This document shows, piece after piece, positions 31,167 through 43,805 of a DNA stretch of 64,000 nucleotides. How positions within the stretch are numbered: position 1 is the stretch's first letter; the number at the start of each line of letters is the position of its first letter. The position numbers and the translations under genes are program-made. The DNA comes from Lindgomyces ingoldianus (lineage: Eukaryota > Ascomycota > Dothideomycetes > Pleosporales > Lindgomycetaceae): NCBI RefSeq assembly GCF_010093535.1, contig NW_022985170.1, forward strand, positions 1,341,013-1,405,012. The letters are read 5' to 3'. The notes under the pieces were generated by a model that worked only from the letters and a program-made list of their open reading frames with translations, was not told the DNA's origin and did not search any database.

Positions 31167-34100
31167 ATGTCACGAGCAGCCAAATTAGCAGAGCTTCGAG
31201 CTTTGCGTGCTGCAGGCAAGACGCGCCTTTCCACTTACCAAGTCGTCGAAGAAGAGCAATTGTACGATGAAGTCGACGAAGAGGGCTACAAAAAGGTCGT
31301 CCGAGGCCGTCTAGACCAAGATGACTTCATTGTAGACGACAATGGCGAGGGCTATGCCGACGATGGCAGAGAGGAGTGGGACGGTGACCACCCCGGCTAT
31401 CGCTACGCAGCGACAGACAGTGAGGAGGAAGAAAACCGCCCCGCCAAAGGCAATGCTGGTATGCGAACTCACCAAGGTGATGCATCATTTGAGAGGATTG
31501 TCCTGACGCGTAATAGGCAAAAGGAAACGTGAGGAAGACAAAGAGAGGCAAGAGAAGATCAACAACGGCATCAGCAAGTACTTCAGCGCGAAGGCTGCCA
31601 CAAAGGCTGTGAAGCCTAAGGTGTGTCCGTATTTCCAGTGCACTCGAGACCCATGTCAAATAACACCATGCGTAGCCTGTTGCAACCGCTGCGGATGATG
31701 CCTTTATGGCCGACTTGCTCTGCAAAGTGGACTCGAACATTCCCCGCCGTTCTGCACCTCTCATGCGACCTATGAAGACTGAATCTCGAAGAAAGACACG
31801 CGTCTTGTCCCCCACTGTGTCTGAGAACAGGGCCTATGCCGTCACGAAGAAGACTGGTGACTCGGACGGCTACATGCCAGACACCCCTCCAGCAGAAAAT
31901 AACGATGACGGCTATCTTCCCACTATTGATGACGATATGCCAATGAGCGATCTCCCCCTTCAATCATCACCGGTTGCCAAAGCCGTAGAACGGAAATCTC
32001 AACCTCCTATCAAGGCCGAAGAGGAAGAGGAAGACCTCATGGAGGTCGCTGAGGTGGTTGGTCATGCTGGTGTGGCTACACCCAGCATTAACATGGCTGG
32101 ACGCCGGCCTGTGCCCAAGATCAAGAAGTCAGACTACCCGACACCCGCCAGTTCTTCACCAGCTGGGCCTTCAACCGCGCCTGCTGTTGATGCATCCTCC
32201 TGGAATGATGTTACCGACAGACTCAACGTCATGAGTAGCCCCGCGCCGACTACTACAAGCGTCGGAAAACTGAGCCCACAGTCAGTGCTTGAAGACGATG
32301 GTAGCGTGCGGATGTTCTGGATTGACTATACCGAGATCAATGGTAGCTTGTGTCTGTTTGGAAAAGTGATGGACAAGACCACTGGTAACTACGCCAGCTG
32401 CTTCCTCAAAGTGGATAACATTCTTCGAAAGCTTTACTTCCTCCCTCGCGAATACCGCCAGAGGCGAGGTCGAGACACAGAGGAGGAGGTCGAGATGAGT
32501 GATATCTCCGAGGAAGTCGATACTATCATGACCAAGCACCGAGTGGCTATGTACAAGATCAAACCTTGCACGAGGAAATATGCATTTGAGCTTCCAGGCA
32601 TTCCCAAGGAGGCCGATTACCTGAAACTTCTTTACGGGTACGAGAAAACGCCTCTCTCCACCGATCTGACTGGTGAGACATTCTCTCACGTATTCGGCGC
32701 AAACACCTCATTGTTCGAGCAATTTGTACTCTGGAAGAACATCATGGGTCCATGCTGGCTCAAGATCGATGATGCAAATTTCAACGCCGTGAACAACGCG
32801 TCATGGTGCAAGCTCGAGCTTCAAGTCAGCAAGCCTGGGCTCATCTCAACGCTCGGAAACTCGGACAACTTGGAAGCTCCACCGCTCACTCTCATGAGCA
32901 TCTCACTTCGCACCACATTCAACGCCAAAGACAATAAGCAAGAGATTCTCGTGGCGAGCGCTATGGTCTATGATAACTTCTCGCTCACCGATACTACTCC
33001 CGCAGACAAGCTTCCCTGTAAGAGTTTTACTATCATGCGTCCAAATGGAGATGCCTTTCCAACTGGATTCAAAACCGATTCCGAAAAACAGAAAGGCAGC
33101 GTCATGCTCCGCAAAACCGAAAAAGAGCTCCTCAGTCTCTTCATGGCTATGTTCCAGCGTCACGACCCTGATGTACTGGTCGGCCATCGCCTCGACGACG
33201 TAGACTATAGTGTCTTACTGAACCGCATGCGTGAGCGCAAGACGCCAGGCTGGCACCGTATTGGGCGACTCAGGAGAAGTGAGTGGCCCAAGAACATGGG
33301 CAAGGGTGGAGGCAGCTTCATTGTTGAGAGGCAATTAGCTGCAGGACGCTTATTGTGTGATTTGGCCAACGATCTCGGAAAGTCACTCATGACAAAATGT
33401 CAATCATGGAGCCTGGAGGAAATGTGCCAACTTGTCCTGAACAAGCCCCGACAGGAATTGGATAACGAAGCAGCGTTAAAGACATGGGCTTCTACAAAAG
33501 ACGGTCTGATGAACTACGTCAAGCACTGCCAAGCCGACGCATACTTCATCGCCGCCATCTCCATCAAGGTCCAGATGCTCCCTCTGACCAAGGTTCTCAC
33601 CAATCTCGCTGGAAACTCATGGGCGCGTACACTCAGCGGAACGCGAGCAGAACGCAATGAGTACATTCTTCTGCACGAATTCCACAAGAACAAATACATC
33701 TGTCCCGACAAGTCGTGGGGTAAAGGCAAGCCGAAAGCTGAGGAAGAAACCCCTGAGGGCGAAGAAGGCGTTGACGCCAAGAAAAAGGATAAGTTCAAGG
33801 GAGGACTTGTTTTCGAGCCCGAGAAAGGCTTGTATGACAAGTTCATCCTAGTTATGGACTTCAATAGTTTGTATCCTAGCATCATCCAGGAGTTCAATAT
33901 CTGCTTTACGACAGTAGAGAGATCTGATCTCGTAAGTTCTCCTATGCAATTCCAAGCTCCTATATCAGCAGACCTAATAAATATACAGTCTGAAGACGAC
34001 GAGAGAGTCCCCGAAGTCCCCTTGAACCAAGACCAAGGCATTCTCCCACGCCTAATTGCAACACTCGTCTCCCGCCGTCGAGAAGTAAAAAAACTCATGA

Positions 34101-35719
34101 AGTCCCCCACCGCCACATCGGACCAACTCGCCACATGGGACATCAAACAGCTCGCTCTCAAACTCACCGCAAACTCCATGTACGGCTGTCTTGGCTACAC
34201 GCGCTCACGTTTCTACGCCCGTCCGCTCGCCATGTTAACAACATACAAAGGCCGCGAGATCCTACGCCGTACAAAAGACATGGCAGAGGCGAAAATGCTG
34301 CGCGTTATCTACGGCGACACTGATTCCGTCATGATCAACACCAACGTCGACAACATTCAAGATGCGCTCAAACTTGGTAACGAGTTTAAGCGCGAGGTCA
34401 ACGATAGCTACAAGCTCCTCGAAATCGATATCGACAACGTCTTCCGCCGGATCCTACTGCACGCGAAGAAGAAATACGCTGCCATCAATATGGTCCCTAT
34501 GGACGGCAAGTACGTGGAGAAACTCGAAGTCAAGGGTCTGGACATGCGACGTCGAGAATACTGCGCACTTTCTAAAGAAACATCCACCGAACTCTTGAAC
34601 TTCCTCCTCAGCGGCGAAGACCCCGAAACCGTAGTCGAAAAAATTCACGACCATTTACGCACCTTGACGCAGAAGATGCGCTCATATGAAGTCCCCGTTC
34701 GCAAATACACAATCTTCACACAACTCGGCAAAAACCCCAACGAATACCCCAATGCGAACTCCATGCCCAGCGTGCAAGTCGCACTGCGTCTCTTGGCCAA
34801 GGGCAAGCACGTCAAAGCCAAAGACGTCATGTCGTTCATCATCACAGGTGCTTCATCCGGATCCGCGGAGACTGCTGCAAAAAATGCGTTCCCCGTCGAC
34901 GAAGTGCTAAACCCCTCTTCCGACCTCAAACCAGACATCGACTACTACTTGCACAAGCAAATTCTGCCCCCGGTCGAACGTCTCTGCGCGCCGATCTCGG
35001 GCACCAACATCACGATGCTGGCGGCGTGTCTAGGGCTCGATACAACAAAGTACCGTATCTCGTCGGCCGCGCACACAGGCAATGCACAGGATACGGAGAT
35101 CCAGCCCCTAGAATCTCAAATCCCAGATGAAGTCAGGTTTAAGGATTGCATGCCGCTGTTTCTTCGGTGTCGGAATTGTTGTACCACCTTTCCGTTCACC
35201 GGCCTCTCGACCCCAACTTCATCTCTGTCCACTATCACTCACTCCGGCATCCAATGCCCGTCCACTGGCTGCGCCACCATCCTCCCAACCCTCTCAGTCG
35301 TCGCACAACTTGAATCGACAATCCGCCAACACCTCGCTCGCTACTACGCCGGGTGGCTCATATGCGACGACCCGCAATGCGGGACCCGCACGCGCCAGAT
35401 CTCCGTCTACGGCCATCGGTGTCTCGGGCCCAAGGGCCTTGCGAAAGACTGTCTGGGGAAGATGGGCTGGGAAGTTAAGGAGAAGGATATTTGGAATCAG
35501 TTGTTGTATCTTAAGTCGCTTTTTGATGTTGATAGGGTAGGGAAGGCAGGAGGTAGCAGGGTAGAAGAAGAAGCAAGGGAGAAGGCGAAAGTCCTTGCGG
35601 AGGTAAACCGCGAGAGGTTTGGGACCGTCAGGGGGGTTGTTGAGAGGTGGCTTGAGAGGAATGGGAGGCAGTGGGTGCAGATGGATACTTTGTTTGCGTT
35701 TGCGATGAAGCAGCAATAG
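31167..35719 (+). CDS. POL1: DNA polymerase alpha catalytic subunit
   Basis: Four exons, 31167-31458, 31517-31620, 31676-33931 and 33989-35719, give 1,460 residues, normal for the family. Introns are 55-58 nt with GTATGC, GTGTGT and GTAAGT starts and TAG/TAG/CAG ends. The third (33932-33988) is a multiple of three and has no stop, so retention would add 19 residues. Family-B polymerase motifs are in order: [14 protein letters not shown] (motif A, about residue 859), [12 protein letters not shown] (motif B) and YGDTDSVM (motif C, about 992, with the two catalytic Asp). The C-terminus has paired Cys clusters ([28 protein letters not shown]) of the zinc domain that binds the B subunit. The N-terminal region is acidic and disordered, as usual. 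It initiates DNA synthesis with primase in the nucleus. Confidence 0.96.
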
Positions 35720-36112
35720 TGCGTCGCTGTTGTTTTGGATGTCTTCGTGTAGTAGCCCGAGGGAAGGACAAGGATAGGAGAGTTGGTACTGGCCTATGGT
35801 GGGGCATACTTGGAGTACCGGCGTGTTTGTTTTCATGCTATTCACGGCTGGTTTGGCTATTTGGAAGCTGTGGCGTGGCTAGCTACGGATATAGTGGCTC
35901 TTGAATTCAACATCCCCTAATTATATCCTCTAATATAATGTGATGTAATGCGATATGACATGATATGAGAGGAACTCCTTGCCGCCTGGGTATATTGCGT
36001 CCGTTGTACTAACCCCAAAGACATGGATAGTAACACTGGCAAATATATACGCGAAATATTTCAGTAGAGAAATCTCACCCCAATGTGATTAACAAGCAGT
36101 GATTCCGCTATA
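35720..36112. other. Convergent intergenic region
   Basis: 3' UTRs of POL1 and BNA5. No gene seen. Confidence 0.5.
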
Positions 36113-37669
36113 TCAAATCGAGACATCATTCTTAGTCTCCTTAGTGAGCACTTTCTTACACGCATCATGGAAAACGGCAATGAATCGGTGAACATCCATA
36201 TAGGAATTATATAACGGGGCGGGAGCCACACGGATCACATCTGGTCTTCGTTCATCCGCAACAACGCCCTCCTCTTCCAAGAGCTCCATCACTGGGTCAA
36301 GTAATCCTGGATTAAGTAGCACGCTGAGCTGTGCACCGCGCTCAGTGGGGTTGGAGGGTGTGATGATGGTATACGGCGGCTTGACTCCCCCGTACCGAAG
36401 CAGCCGAGCCTCGAGGTAAGCAGTGAGCCGAAAGCTTTTCTCCCGCAGAGCGTCCATGGTTGTAAGGGAGAAGACGTCCAAGCTCGCCATGACGGCCGTC
36501 ATGTCCAAAGCGCTCGGATTGCTAAGTTGGAAGCCACTTGCGCCGGGAATAGGGACGAAGACGTTGTCCATGCGGAATCTGCTGCTTTTGTCGCTGCCCC
36601 ACCATCCGCTTAGGCGTGGGCGGTAATGCAACTGCTTCTCGCTTTCTCCGTCAGCGGAATTTGCAGCGGGAGATTCTTCCTCGATTTTCCCGTGCGTTTC
36701 GTGCACGAAGAGTCCGCCGATAACGCCCGGTCCCCCGTTCATGTACTTATAGTTACACCATGCTGCGAAATCGACATTCCAGTCATGGAGTTTCAGTGGC
36801 ACGTTGCCAACCGCGTGTGCCAGGTCCCAGCCTACGGTTATTCCGAGAGAGTGGCAGTGGTGTGTTATTAGGTTTATGTCGAAGAATTGGCCTGAGTAGT
36901 ATTGGATTCCTGGAAGGAGGACGAGGGCAGTTGTTGCGGCATGTTGAGAGATAATGGAGAGAATGTGCTCGTTGGACAGATATGGCAACGAAGACGAAGG
37001 AGGGTTGATAGTGACCAAAGCTGAGGGGGGAAAATTGTGGTGTGCCAGTTGTGAGAGGGCGGCATACTGAGGTTGCGTTAGTCTCGATGACTATGCCAAG
37101 CGAGACATGAGGGGGGTAGACGAGGGGCTTACATGGTCGCTGGGGAAGGCCTTGCCCTCGATGATGATTTTGTAGCGGTCTTTTGTTGGTTTGTAGAAGC
37201 TTGACATCAGGAGATGTAAGTTTGCTGTCAGGGTCTCCATTACCACAACTTCACTAGGTAATGCTCCCACAATTTTGGCCATCTGCTCCTTGATAGCATC
37301 GTCGATGTGTAACCATGGCGCGTGGCCATCTTCGAGAGGCTTGAAGTGCCCGTATACGGCTTTTGATGCCCACGTATCAAGGTATTTGTCGATGTATTGC
37401 CGAGTGCGGCGTGGCTGAAGGCCCAGCGAGTTCCCACAGAGATATACAGACTCTTCCGCGTCATTGGAAATGACATTGGTGTTGTCTCCTCCTGTATGAC
37501 TTATAGGAACAGGACCATATCTCTTGTTCTTCAAATCCGCCTTTGTTGGGATGATGAACTCCTCCCGCAACTTACTCAGTGCATCTTTCCTATCCTCGTT
37601 GCGAGCATATTCCTCAGAGCACAACTCAGCATCGGCAACACCCGCAAAAGGGTTCTGTGGCTTCAGCAT
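36113..37669 (-). CDS. BNA5: Kynureninase
   Basis: Two exons, 37669-37133 and 37066-36113, with a 66-nt intron (GTAAGC...CAG), give 496 residues. The enzyme cleaves kynurenine and 3-hydroxykynurenine to anthranilate and 3-hydroxyanthranilate in the cytosolic tryptophan-to-NAD pathway, using pyridoxal phosphate. Diagnostic segments are YLCGNSLGLQPRRTRQYID, the TVGWDLAHAVGN region with the cofactor Asp, and WCNYKYMNGGPG with the Schiff-base Lys. GWWGS and RFRMDN follow in the C-terminal domain. Length and motif order are normal. It is divergently transcribed from ISA2. Confidence 0.95.
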
Positions 37670-37853
37670 TCCCGGGAGAAGCCCAAACCAGTGTGAATCA
37701 CAGTCAAGTGAAGGTGGATGTGGGGGGAATGGGGAAAGGGGAAAGTGCGGGAGAAAGGAAAGTTAGTTAAACTTTTTAGACACTCACTCCAACAGGCGGG
37801 GCAATCGCGGGGATTCCAAACTCTTTGGCGCTTATGTAACTTTCTGCCCTAAG
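37670..37853. promoter_or_regulatory. Shared promoter region of BNA5 and ISA2
   Basis: Only 184-256 bp (depending on the ISA2 start) separate the two divergent start codons, so the promoters must overlap. I recognise no specific factor site. Confidence 0.45.
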
Positions 37854-38642
37854 GTGCCGCCTTTGATCGCTAATGGTTTTGACATTCACTCTTTCGTAAC
37901 TGAACACCATCTAGCCATTTTCAATATGGCATCCGCATCAACGGCATGTATATCGTGTCTGCGGAGAGTACGGGCAGCGACATCAAAGAATACATTTCCT
38001 TCTCCGCATCTTCTCCGCATCCATCAATCGCGAGCATTCCGGATATCTACCGCCGCCACACCACACCAACCCCTCTTCCTCGACTTCCTCGCTCCTTCTA
38101 TCCTCACGCTTCCCCAGAAGTCATCTATGGCAATTTCATCGCCGTTGATATCATTTAGACGAACTCAATTCCCCCGATTCGTCACCACCGCCGCCCATTC
38201 CACAAAGCCCGCCGCCGAATCTGCACCCCCGCAGCAAACCACCCCAGCCCGCGCGATCCAAAACCCTCGGACCTCCGAAAATGGAACATCCATGCTTATC
38301 TCCCTCACGCCGCGTGCCTCCTCCCGCCTTTCAGCCATCGCTATGACTGACAACAACCCCAACCTGGCTCTCCGTGTCACCGTCGAAAGTGGCGGATGTC
38401 ATGGATTTCAATACCTGATGTCGTTAGTCGACCTTTCCACCTCTCCGCCAACAGAGGAAGATACTGTCTTTGAGGGAGACAAGGCGGCGAAAGTTGTGAT
38501 TGATGAACCAAGTCTAGAACTTTTGAATGGGAGCACGATTGATTATACTATGGAGTTGATTGGGAGCCAGTTCAAGGTCACGGGAATCCCAGGGGCCACG
38601 AGTAGTTGTGGGTGTGGGTCAAGTTTTGACATTAAGATTTAA
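37854..38642 (+). CDS. ISA2: Mitochondrial iron-sulfur assembly protein, HesB/IscA family
   Basis: A single-exon frame. The more likely start is the second Met at 37926 (MASASTACISCLRR), which gives 238 residues with an Arg/Ser-rich mitochondrial presequence; starting at 37854 would bury the presequence under 24 extra residues. The C-terminal A-type domain carries the three expected cysteines: ESGGCHGFQY and CGCGSSFDI at the very end. Isa1/Isa2/Iba57 mature [4Fe-4S] proteins such as aconitase and lipoate synthase in mitochondria. The last residues and the Ser-Ser-Cys-Gly-Cys-Gly arrangement fit Isa2 better than Isa1. Confident of family, fairly confident of paralog. Confidence 0.9.
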   Translation: MPPLIANGFDIHSFVTEHHLAIFNMASASTACISCLRRVRAATSKNTFPSPHLLRIHQSRAFRISTAATPHQPLFLDFLAPSILTLPQKSSMAISSPLISFRRTQFPRFVTTAAHSTKPAAESAPPQQTTPARAIQNPRTSENGTSMLISLTPRASSRLSAIAMTDNNPNLALRVTVESGGCHGFQYLMSLVDLSTSPPTEEDTVFEGDKAAKVVIDEPSLELLNGSTIDYTMELIGSQFKVTGIPGATSSCGCGSSFDIKI

Positions 38643-39109
38643 GAGAGTGGTAGGTTGTAGATCGGATGAACCCCTTGGGAAACATTCCGAATTATTCATA
38701 TGATCCAGAAGCAATTCCTTGTTGCCTACGGCGGATTTTGGTTGATATTGAGGCCATCCTATATAGCCGTGCTGGCATCATTTCCCCAGTCCTGCAATGT
38801 GCAATGTGCATGGGAGTGTATTACTTTGATCGGGAAATCCGACACGTAGGAGTTGGAATTTGCTGAATAATACACCGGACAAGAAGTGAGGTTAAAGGGA
38901 AATGAGGAGGTGGTGTGGGAATAGGAGGGGGAAAAAAGGTTAACCAGGTACAAGATATCGTGAACCCCAAAACGAAGTCCCCGTCGTGTTTTCCGCCCTA
39001 CTTCTTTCCTTCTCTCTTCCCCCTTCGCAAGAGATATAGCGAAAGAATATGGGGTGAAGATATACCTAGCATAGTGATGTTTCGCATCACGAGAAATCAT
39101 CGATTCCTG
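38643..39109. other. Intergenic, no gene seen
   Basis: 3' region of ISA2 and sequence downstream of a decayed minus-strand frame. Confidence 0.45.
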
Positions 39110-39620
39110 GTCCCCTAACCGATCATTCAAATCACCACCAAGTCGCGATTTGAACTTCTCAAGCTCCTCCGCCAAATACTCATCCATAGCGTTTCGTATA
39201 TGGAGCGGAAAATATCTTTAATCGGGTTCTCATAAATCTCTCGATCATCCTGTAAAGACACTGCTGTCCTGCTTGTGATTCCCACGCGCGTCGTTGCCTC
39301 CAGAGACCCAGGATTTTCTTCCTCGGCATGAATTTCCGTACAAATTGACAGAAATCCCAGAATCGGGTTGGATGGATGCATGACCCCCGCGGCGCCGGAC
39401 AGCGAGCGAGCGAGTAATCCGTTCACGCTGTTCTCCGGGCCGTAGAAGTCGAGTAAGTAGTCTTGGGGTGATTTATGGATGCAAGTTTTGTGGATCTGTC
39501 ATAAGAGTGCCCCAAATATGCAGTCCAAGTTCATCATGTTGAAGAGGGGGGAAAAGTTGTCTCCCTTCAACACATCCTTGAACACGGCCAGGGAACATGG
39601 CGGAGAAGGGAGGAGTGTGC
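39110..39620 (-). pseudogene. Unidentified decayed coding fragment
   Basis: The minus strand reads a protein-like string (NMMNLDCIFGALL, an in-frame TGA, then SPQDYLLDFYGPENSVNGLL and MHPSNPILGFLSICTE). After a +1 shift near 39186 it continues as MDEYLAEELEKFKSRLGG. One stop and one frameshift within about 170 codons of otherwise coding-like sequence suggest a relic. I do not recognise the family. A short intron at the TGA cannot be excluded. Confidence 0.4.
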
Positions 39621-41057
39621 CTTTCTTTTGGCTGTTGTAGGGATCTGCAGTCGAGTATGATCTTGCTCATCTAGGACTCAGTTCATTACTGTTTCCAACA
39701 TGACGGCGGGATCCTCAGCAGCTCTTGAGTGTTTGAAGTCTTTTCCATCCCGGAAGTTATACAACTGTACATATCGACTTATTGGCTGGATCTAGCAGTT
39801 AATATTATGTCCCCTCTAAAGTCTTACTCTTCAATGACGAATTTGCTGTTTAGTTTTCAATTCTTGTCCCACGACCACCAAGAGGCCGGAGCACTAATTG
39901 CAAGCGTCTGTCTCCTGAGACACTCATAAACTCAGGCGGGACGTTATAAGCAGTAGAATTTTTAGGAATCTAAGGTTGACCTTTTGCTCTAGCTTCACAG
40001 ACGTCCTCCCAACGAGAATATAGTTGTCTCCGCGGCTCTTGATGAAGTAGCCCAAATCGACCCATTTCACGTTTGATGGAATGAGTCCCTCGGCACTTTC
40101 AGCATGGGCCAGATGAACGGAGCCCATGAGATCAATATGCTGCGAACTTCTCCCAGGACAGAAATAAAGTATTGGTACCCGTCGTTGTGAAGTTTAGCAG
40201 TATCTTTCAACTCTTAATTACTTCAATACCATTTAACACACTCTTTACGGGCGTGAATACCGTCGATAAGGACACGAGACACATGAGCGGGTCCCTTGAT
40301 TTTCACTTCTGTAGCGATCGCGGTCGCTAGTCGCTTGAAGTTCCTCAAGGGGGTCTCGTAGGTCTTGCCAGGTTTCTTCGCCTGATTCCTACTCTTGTCT
40401 TTAGGTCGCCCTCGAATCACCCCCTCTGCCTAATTGTCTTCAAAAAGGTCATCGACGGCCCTGGCGTTTCTCGCTGTTGCAGCCAACCACTATGCGAACG
40501 CATCCGTTCCCTTCTCGTACCCCGGTACATATCGAAAAGCAGTGGTGATAGAATGCATGCCGCTGCATTAGGCCACGGACTCTCTCGCCCAAAATTTATT
40601 CCCATTAGGAGTTAGAGAGGGAGTTTGGAGAGAGGTTGGCGGCTCATGAGGGCAAAGCGGAGCAAAATATCGGGTTGGTCGGAGTTGGCGGCGAGCGGCA
40701 GACTGCATTTGGCTTAAGCGAGTCTATTGTGAGGTGAAAGAGGTCTACTTACCCTCCCTTACCTCCGCCAGCCATCTCCAAAATATTAGATTACACAATG
40801 ACACCCTCTCCGGGATCCAGAGAATATGAGAGGCAATGTTCTCTCAAGTCAGCACTACTGTAAGAACTCTTGTCACCTCTTCCCTCTTTTAGTTCCTGGA
40901 TTGAAGAAAGCTCGATTGAGATGGGCACTGGACTTGGCTTGTAAACCTTCGAAGTCTATTAAAAAGTCCATGCAAACCTCCCGTATCCCAAATCCGATCA
41001 AGCACCTCGATACCCCCTTCTATATCTCATATTCTCCCCCCTTATATCTTCTTTAAC
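39621..41057. other. Intergenic, possibly with decayed minus-strand frames
   Basis: A minus-strand frame at 40420-40223 (TYETPLRNFKRLATAIATEV...) and another at 40605-40417 look coding-like but short, and I could not link them by a valid intron. Not called as a gene. Confidence 0.35.
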
Positions 41058-43805
41058 TCAAACATAAAATTCCCTCCCCCTCTCCCTCTCCTCTTTCTCA
41101 TCCCAGTCATCAATCCTCAGTCCCTCTCTCTTTGCGCGTTGTGTCTCATCCCCTTGATGCAGCGTATCCAAATACTTCTTAAACGCGCTGCTCATATGTA
41201 CGATTTGCTTGATATGTTCTGGCGAGAGGATTGTACGGCCGAGATCGTCCTTGGAGTCTTCGACTTCGGCTAGGGCAACGGCAGTTTGGAATGCTTAGAC
41301 CATCATGTCAGCGGGAATATTTGGGGGTTTGGGGTGAAAATAGGCCTGAGAACAGCTATCAAGAATTAGGGGAAAGTCACATACCATTCCTAATCTCCCT
41401 CCCATTCCATTTAACCGCCCTAACCTCCTTACTTGTCTTAACATACTTTCTCGTCTCCCCAGCTACCACAAACTCGCCCTCCCTTTCCCTCTCCAACTTC
41501 TTGAAAAACGCCTCCCACACCTCTCCACGATTCTCATCATGGAAATCTGGATAATGAATGCTAACGTGAATCCTACTCATAAATGCTTCATCAAACGTCC
41601 CTACTCGATTTGTTGTCAGGAAAAGTAGACCCTGGTAGTACTCCATGGCACGCAGGAACCCGGCTACCAGGTTGTTGCGGCCAACGTCTCGCGCGACCCT
41701 CTGCTCCATGTAGATGTCCGCTTCGTCGATTAGGAGAATGGCGCCCCAGTGTTTTGCGAGCTTGAACCAGTACGCTAATTTTGCTTCGATTGTGCTTGGG
41801 TTGGTGCCAATGTCCGAACACGTGAGACTTAGGAGCGGTCGTCGTGTGTATGCTGAAATGCATTCTGCAGTGTAGGTTTTGCCTACGCCGGGCTTCCCGT
41901 GGAGTAGGAAGATCAGACCTGAGCCTTTTCCTTGGATGAAGTCGGCGGACCATTGGTCAGATGTGTCTTCGATTGCGTTGTTGGGGGCGGGTTGAGAGGG
42001 GGGTTGTGTAACGGTGTATTTGGAAGAGAGCGACTTTATAAGTGTGCGAGTGGAGGGGTCCAGCACGAGTTCGTCGACGAGGGCAGTGTCGTAGCGCGGT
42101 TCGGAGAAGTTGGAGACGTCGAGGCGGTCTTGGTGGTTTTAGCATGCTTCTGGTATCTAATATAAAGAACGGGTTCGGGTTGGGATTAAGATTGTGGTAG
42201 GAGGACTAGATGTATATACGTACGCCAGTTCCGGACTTTCATGATAAACCCGTGCGCAGAGCGGTCGCAGAGAAAGTACTGATGCGGCGTCAACTCTTTC
42301 GTCGTCATCGGGTTTATTCTCGCATAATCCGCAAATCTAGATTTCCGTTTCACGTTGTTAAGCTTTACGCATCTCTTACAGAAACACGTCGGAATCCCGC
42401 CGATAGAGCGTTCTCCCACATCATCTGAAAGTCTTGGTGGAGGGAGTTTTCCATCTGGATGTGGTTTATCCGAGTGCAAGGACAACCAAAAGGACTCCAT
42501 GTCAACCATGACAAGTCCGGTGAACTATCACGCATCAGCATCCATATTCCGTACTGTATATAGAAGAAAGGGGCGGGGATATTTGAAGAAACTTACCCTC
42601 TGTCTCGGAAACGTAGTAGTCAACCCATCATACCACATACATTGCTTACTCGTCAAGCGATAAAACATCTTCCCTCTCTCCTCCAACCTCTTTCTCATCG
42701 CCTCAGGCGTCTCCTTATGCTTATCTTCTCTCAAAAATTCACAAGGGAAGATATCCAAATCCGCGATCTCTTTCTCACCATCAAATGGCAACACCACGGC
42801 CGTATAGATCCTTGGGCCAACGTAGATGGCGTTGTAGTACAAATTCCACAAGCCAATGGTGTACCTGACCGGCGAGCCATTATTGATCTCCCAATCCACA
42901 CTGCGGACCACATACGAGTCGAAAATGCCGCAAGACTGTGTGTCGAAATAGACGTCGATTCCAGGCCGGAATAACGTCCAAAGCATGTCATACGTCGTCA
43001 CTGGTCTTTCTCGCTCATGTCTTGCTCTCTCTTTCTCTAACGAATCCTTCAAAGTCTGCTGCAAGAACTCAAGTACTAGTCCTAGGTGCTCATATGTGTC
43101 CTCTTCAACAAGACACGACTGTGAATCATTAGAATGATCCTCTAACTTCCCGGGCGCGAAGTTCTCGCGATACGTTGCTAGCTCTTTCTCATGGTGCACC
43201 AGGATGGTATAAGGCTCGCTGATGGTAATACTATCCCCGATAAGATTCTGTCCAGGACAATATTCGACCACGGCGCGAAGCGCATTGACTACGGCCGCGG
43301 AATTAATCTGGATGTATTTTTCCCCCATCGAATGGATTGGCGGCGCCTTTGGTGGTGCATCTCGGTAGTGATATGGACTCCGATCCTGAGCTGTGAAGGC
43401 TATGGTAATGACTTCTAGGACTGGCTGCTCAGGCGGAGTCCTTGATGGCGCGAAGCGATCGGATTCCTCTTCCCAGACAATGTCGTTGGAGGATACATGG
43501 CGATATTCGATTTTGTGGACGACCTTCCGGATGGGTGGCGGTGGGCCAGGCGTCCTTGAAATACGGTGTCGATGAGGTAGATGATGCGCCTTAATGGGAG
43601 ATTCAGGGGCCTCTGGCTTATGCTCTCGTATCTCGCCGTTGGTGAGATGATGGTCGTTGCCAGTCGTGTCTAGCACTGTGGGTGCAATTTCGTCCGTAGA
43701 ATCGGCCTGCTCTTTTTCTTTCCCAGGGGAGGGTTTTTCTTCAGATTCTACCACCGACCCATTCTGAGACATACCGCCCAATGGTGACTGTGGATCGTGT
43801 CCCAC
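41058..43805 (-). CDS. AAA ATPase with fungal N-terminal domain
   Basis: Four exons, 43805-42597, 42524-42224, 42128-41385 and 41293-41058; introns 72, 95, 91 and total 829 residues in frame. The first 140 residues are charged and disordered. A DUF7025-like region follows, ending in YDGLTTTFPRQR-FTGLVMVDMESF across the first splice. The ATPase core has Walker A HGKPGVGKTYTAE, Walker B ILLIDEADIYME, and the sensor-1-like segment FLTTNRVGTFDEAF with R-finger candidates in SRIHVSIHY. The C-terminus is a helical charged tail. Such proteins are abundant in Pezizomycotina and related in their core to BCS1/FIGNL-like ATPases; substrates are unknown. The second-to-third exon junction uses an AAG 3' site and is the least certain. 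Confidence 0.85.

Noticed and set aside
40223..40605. Two short minus-strand coding-like frames
   Set aside because: I could not join them with valid splice sites, and neither contains a clear domain.
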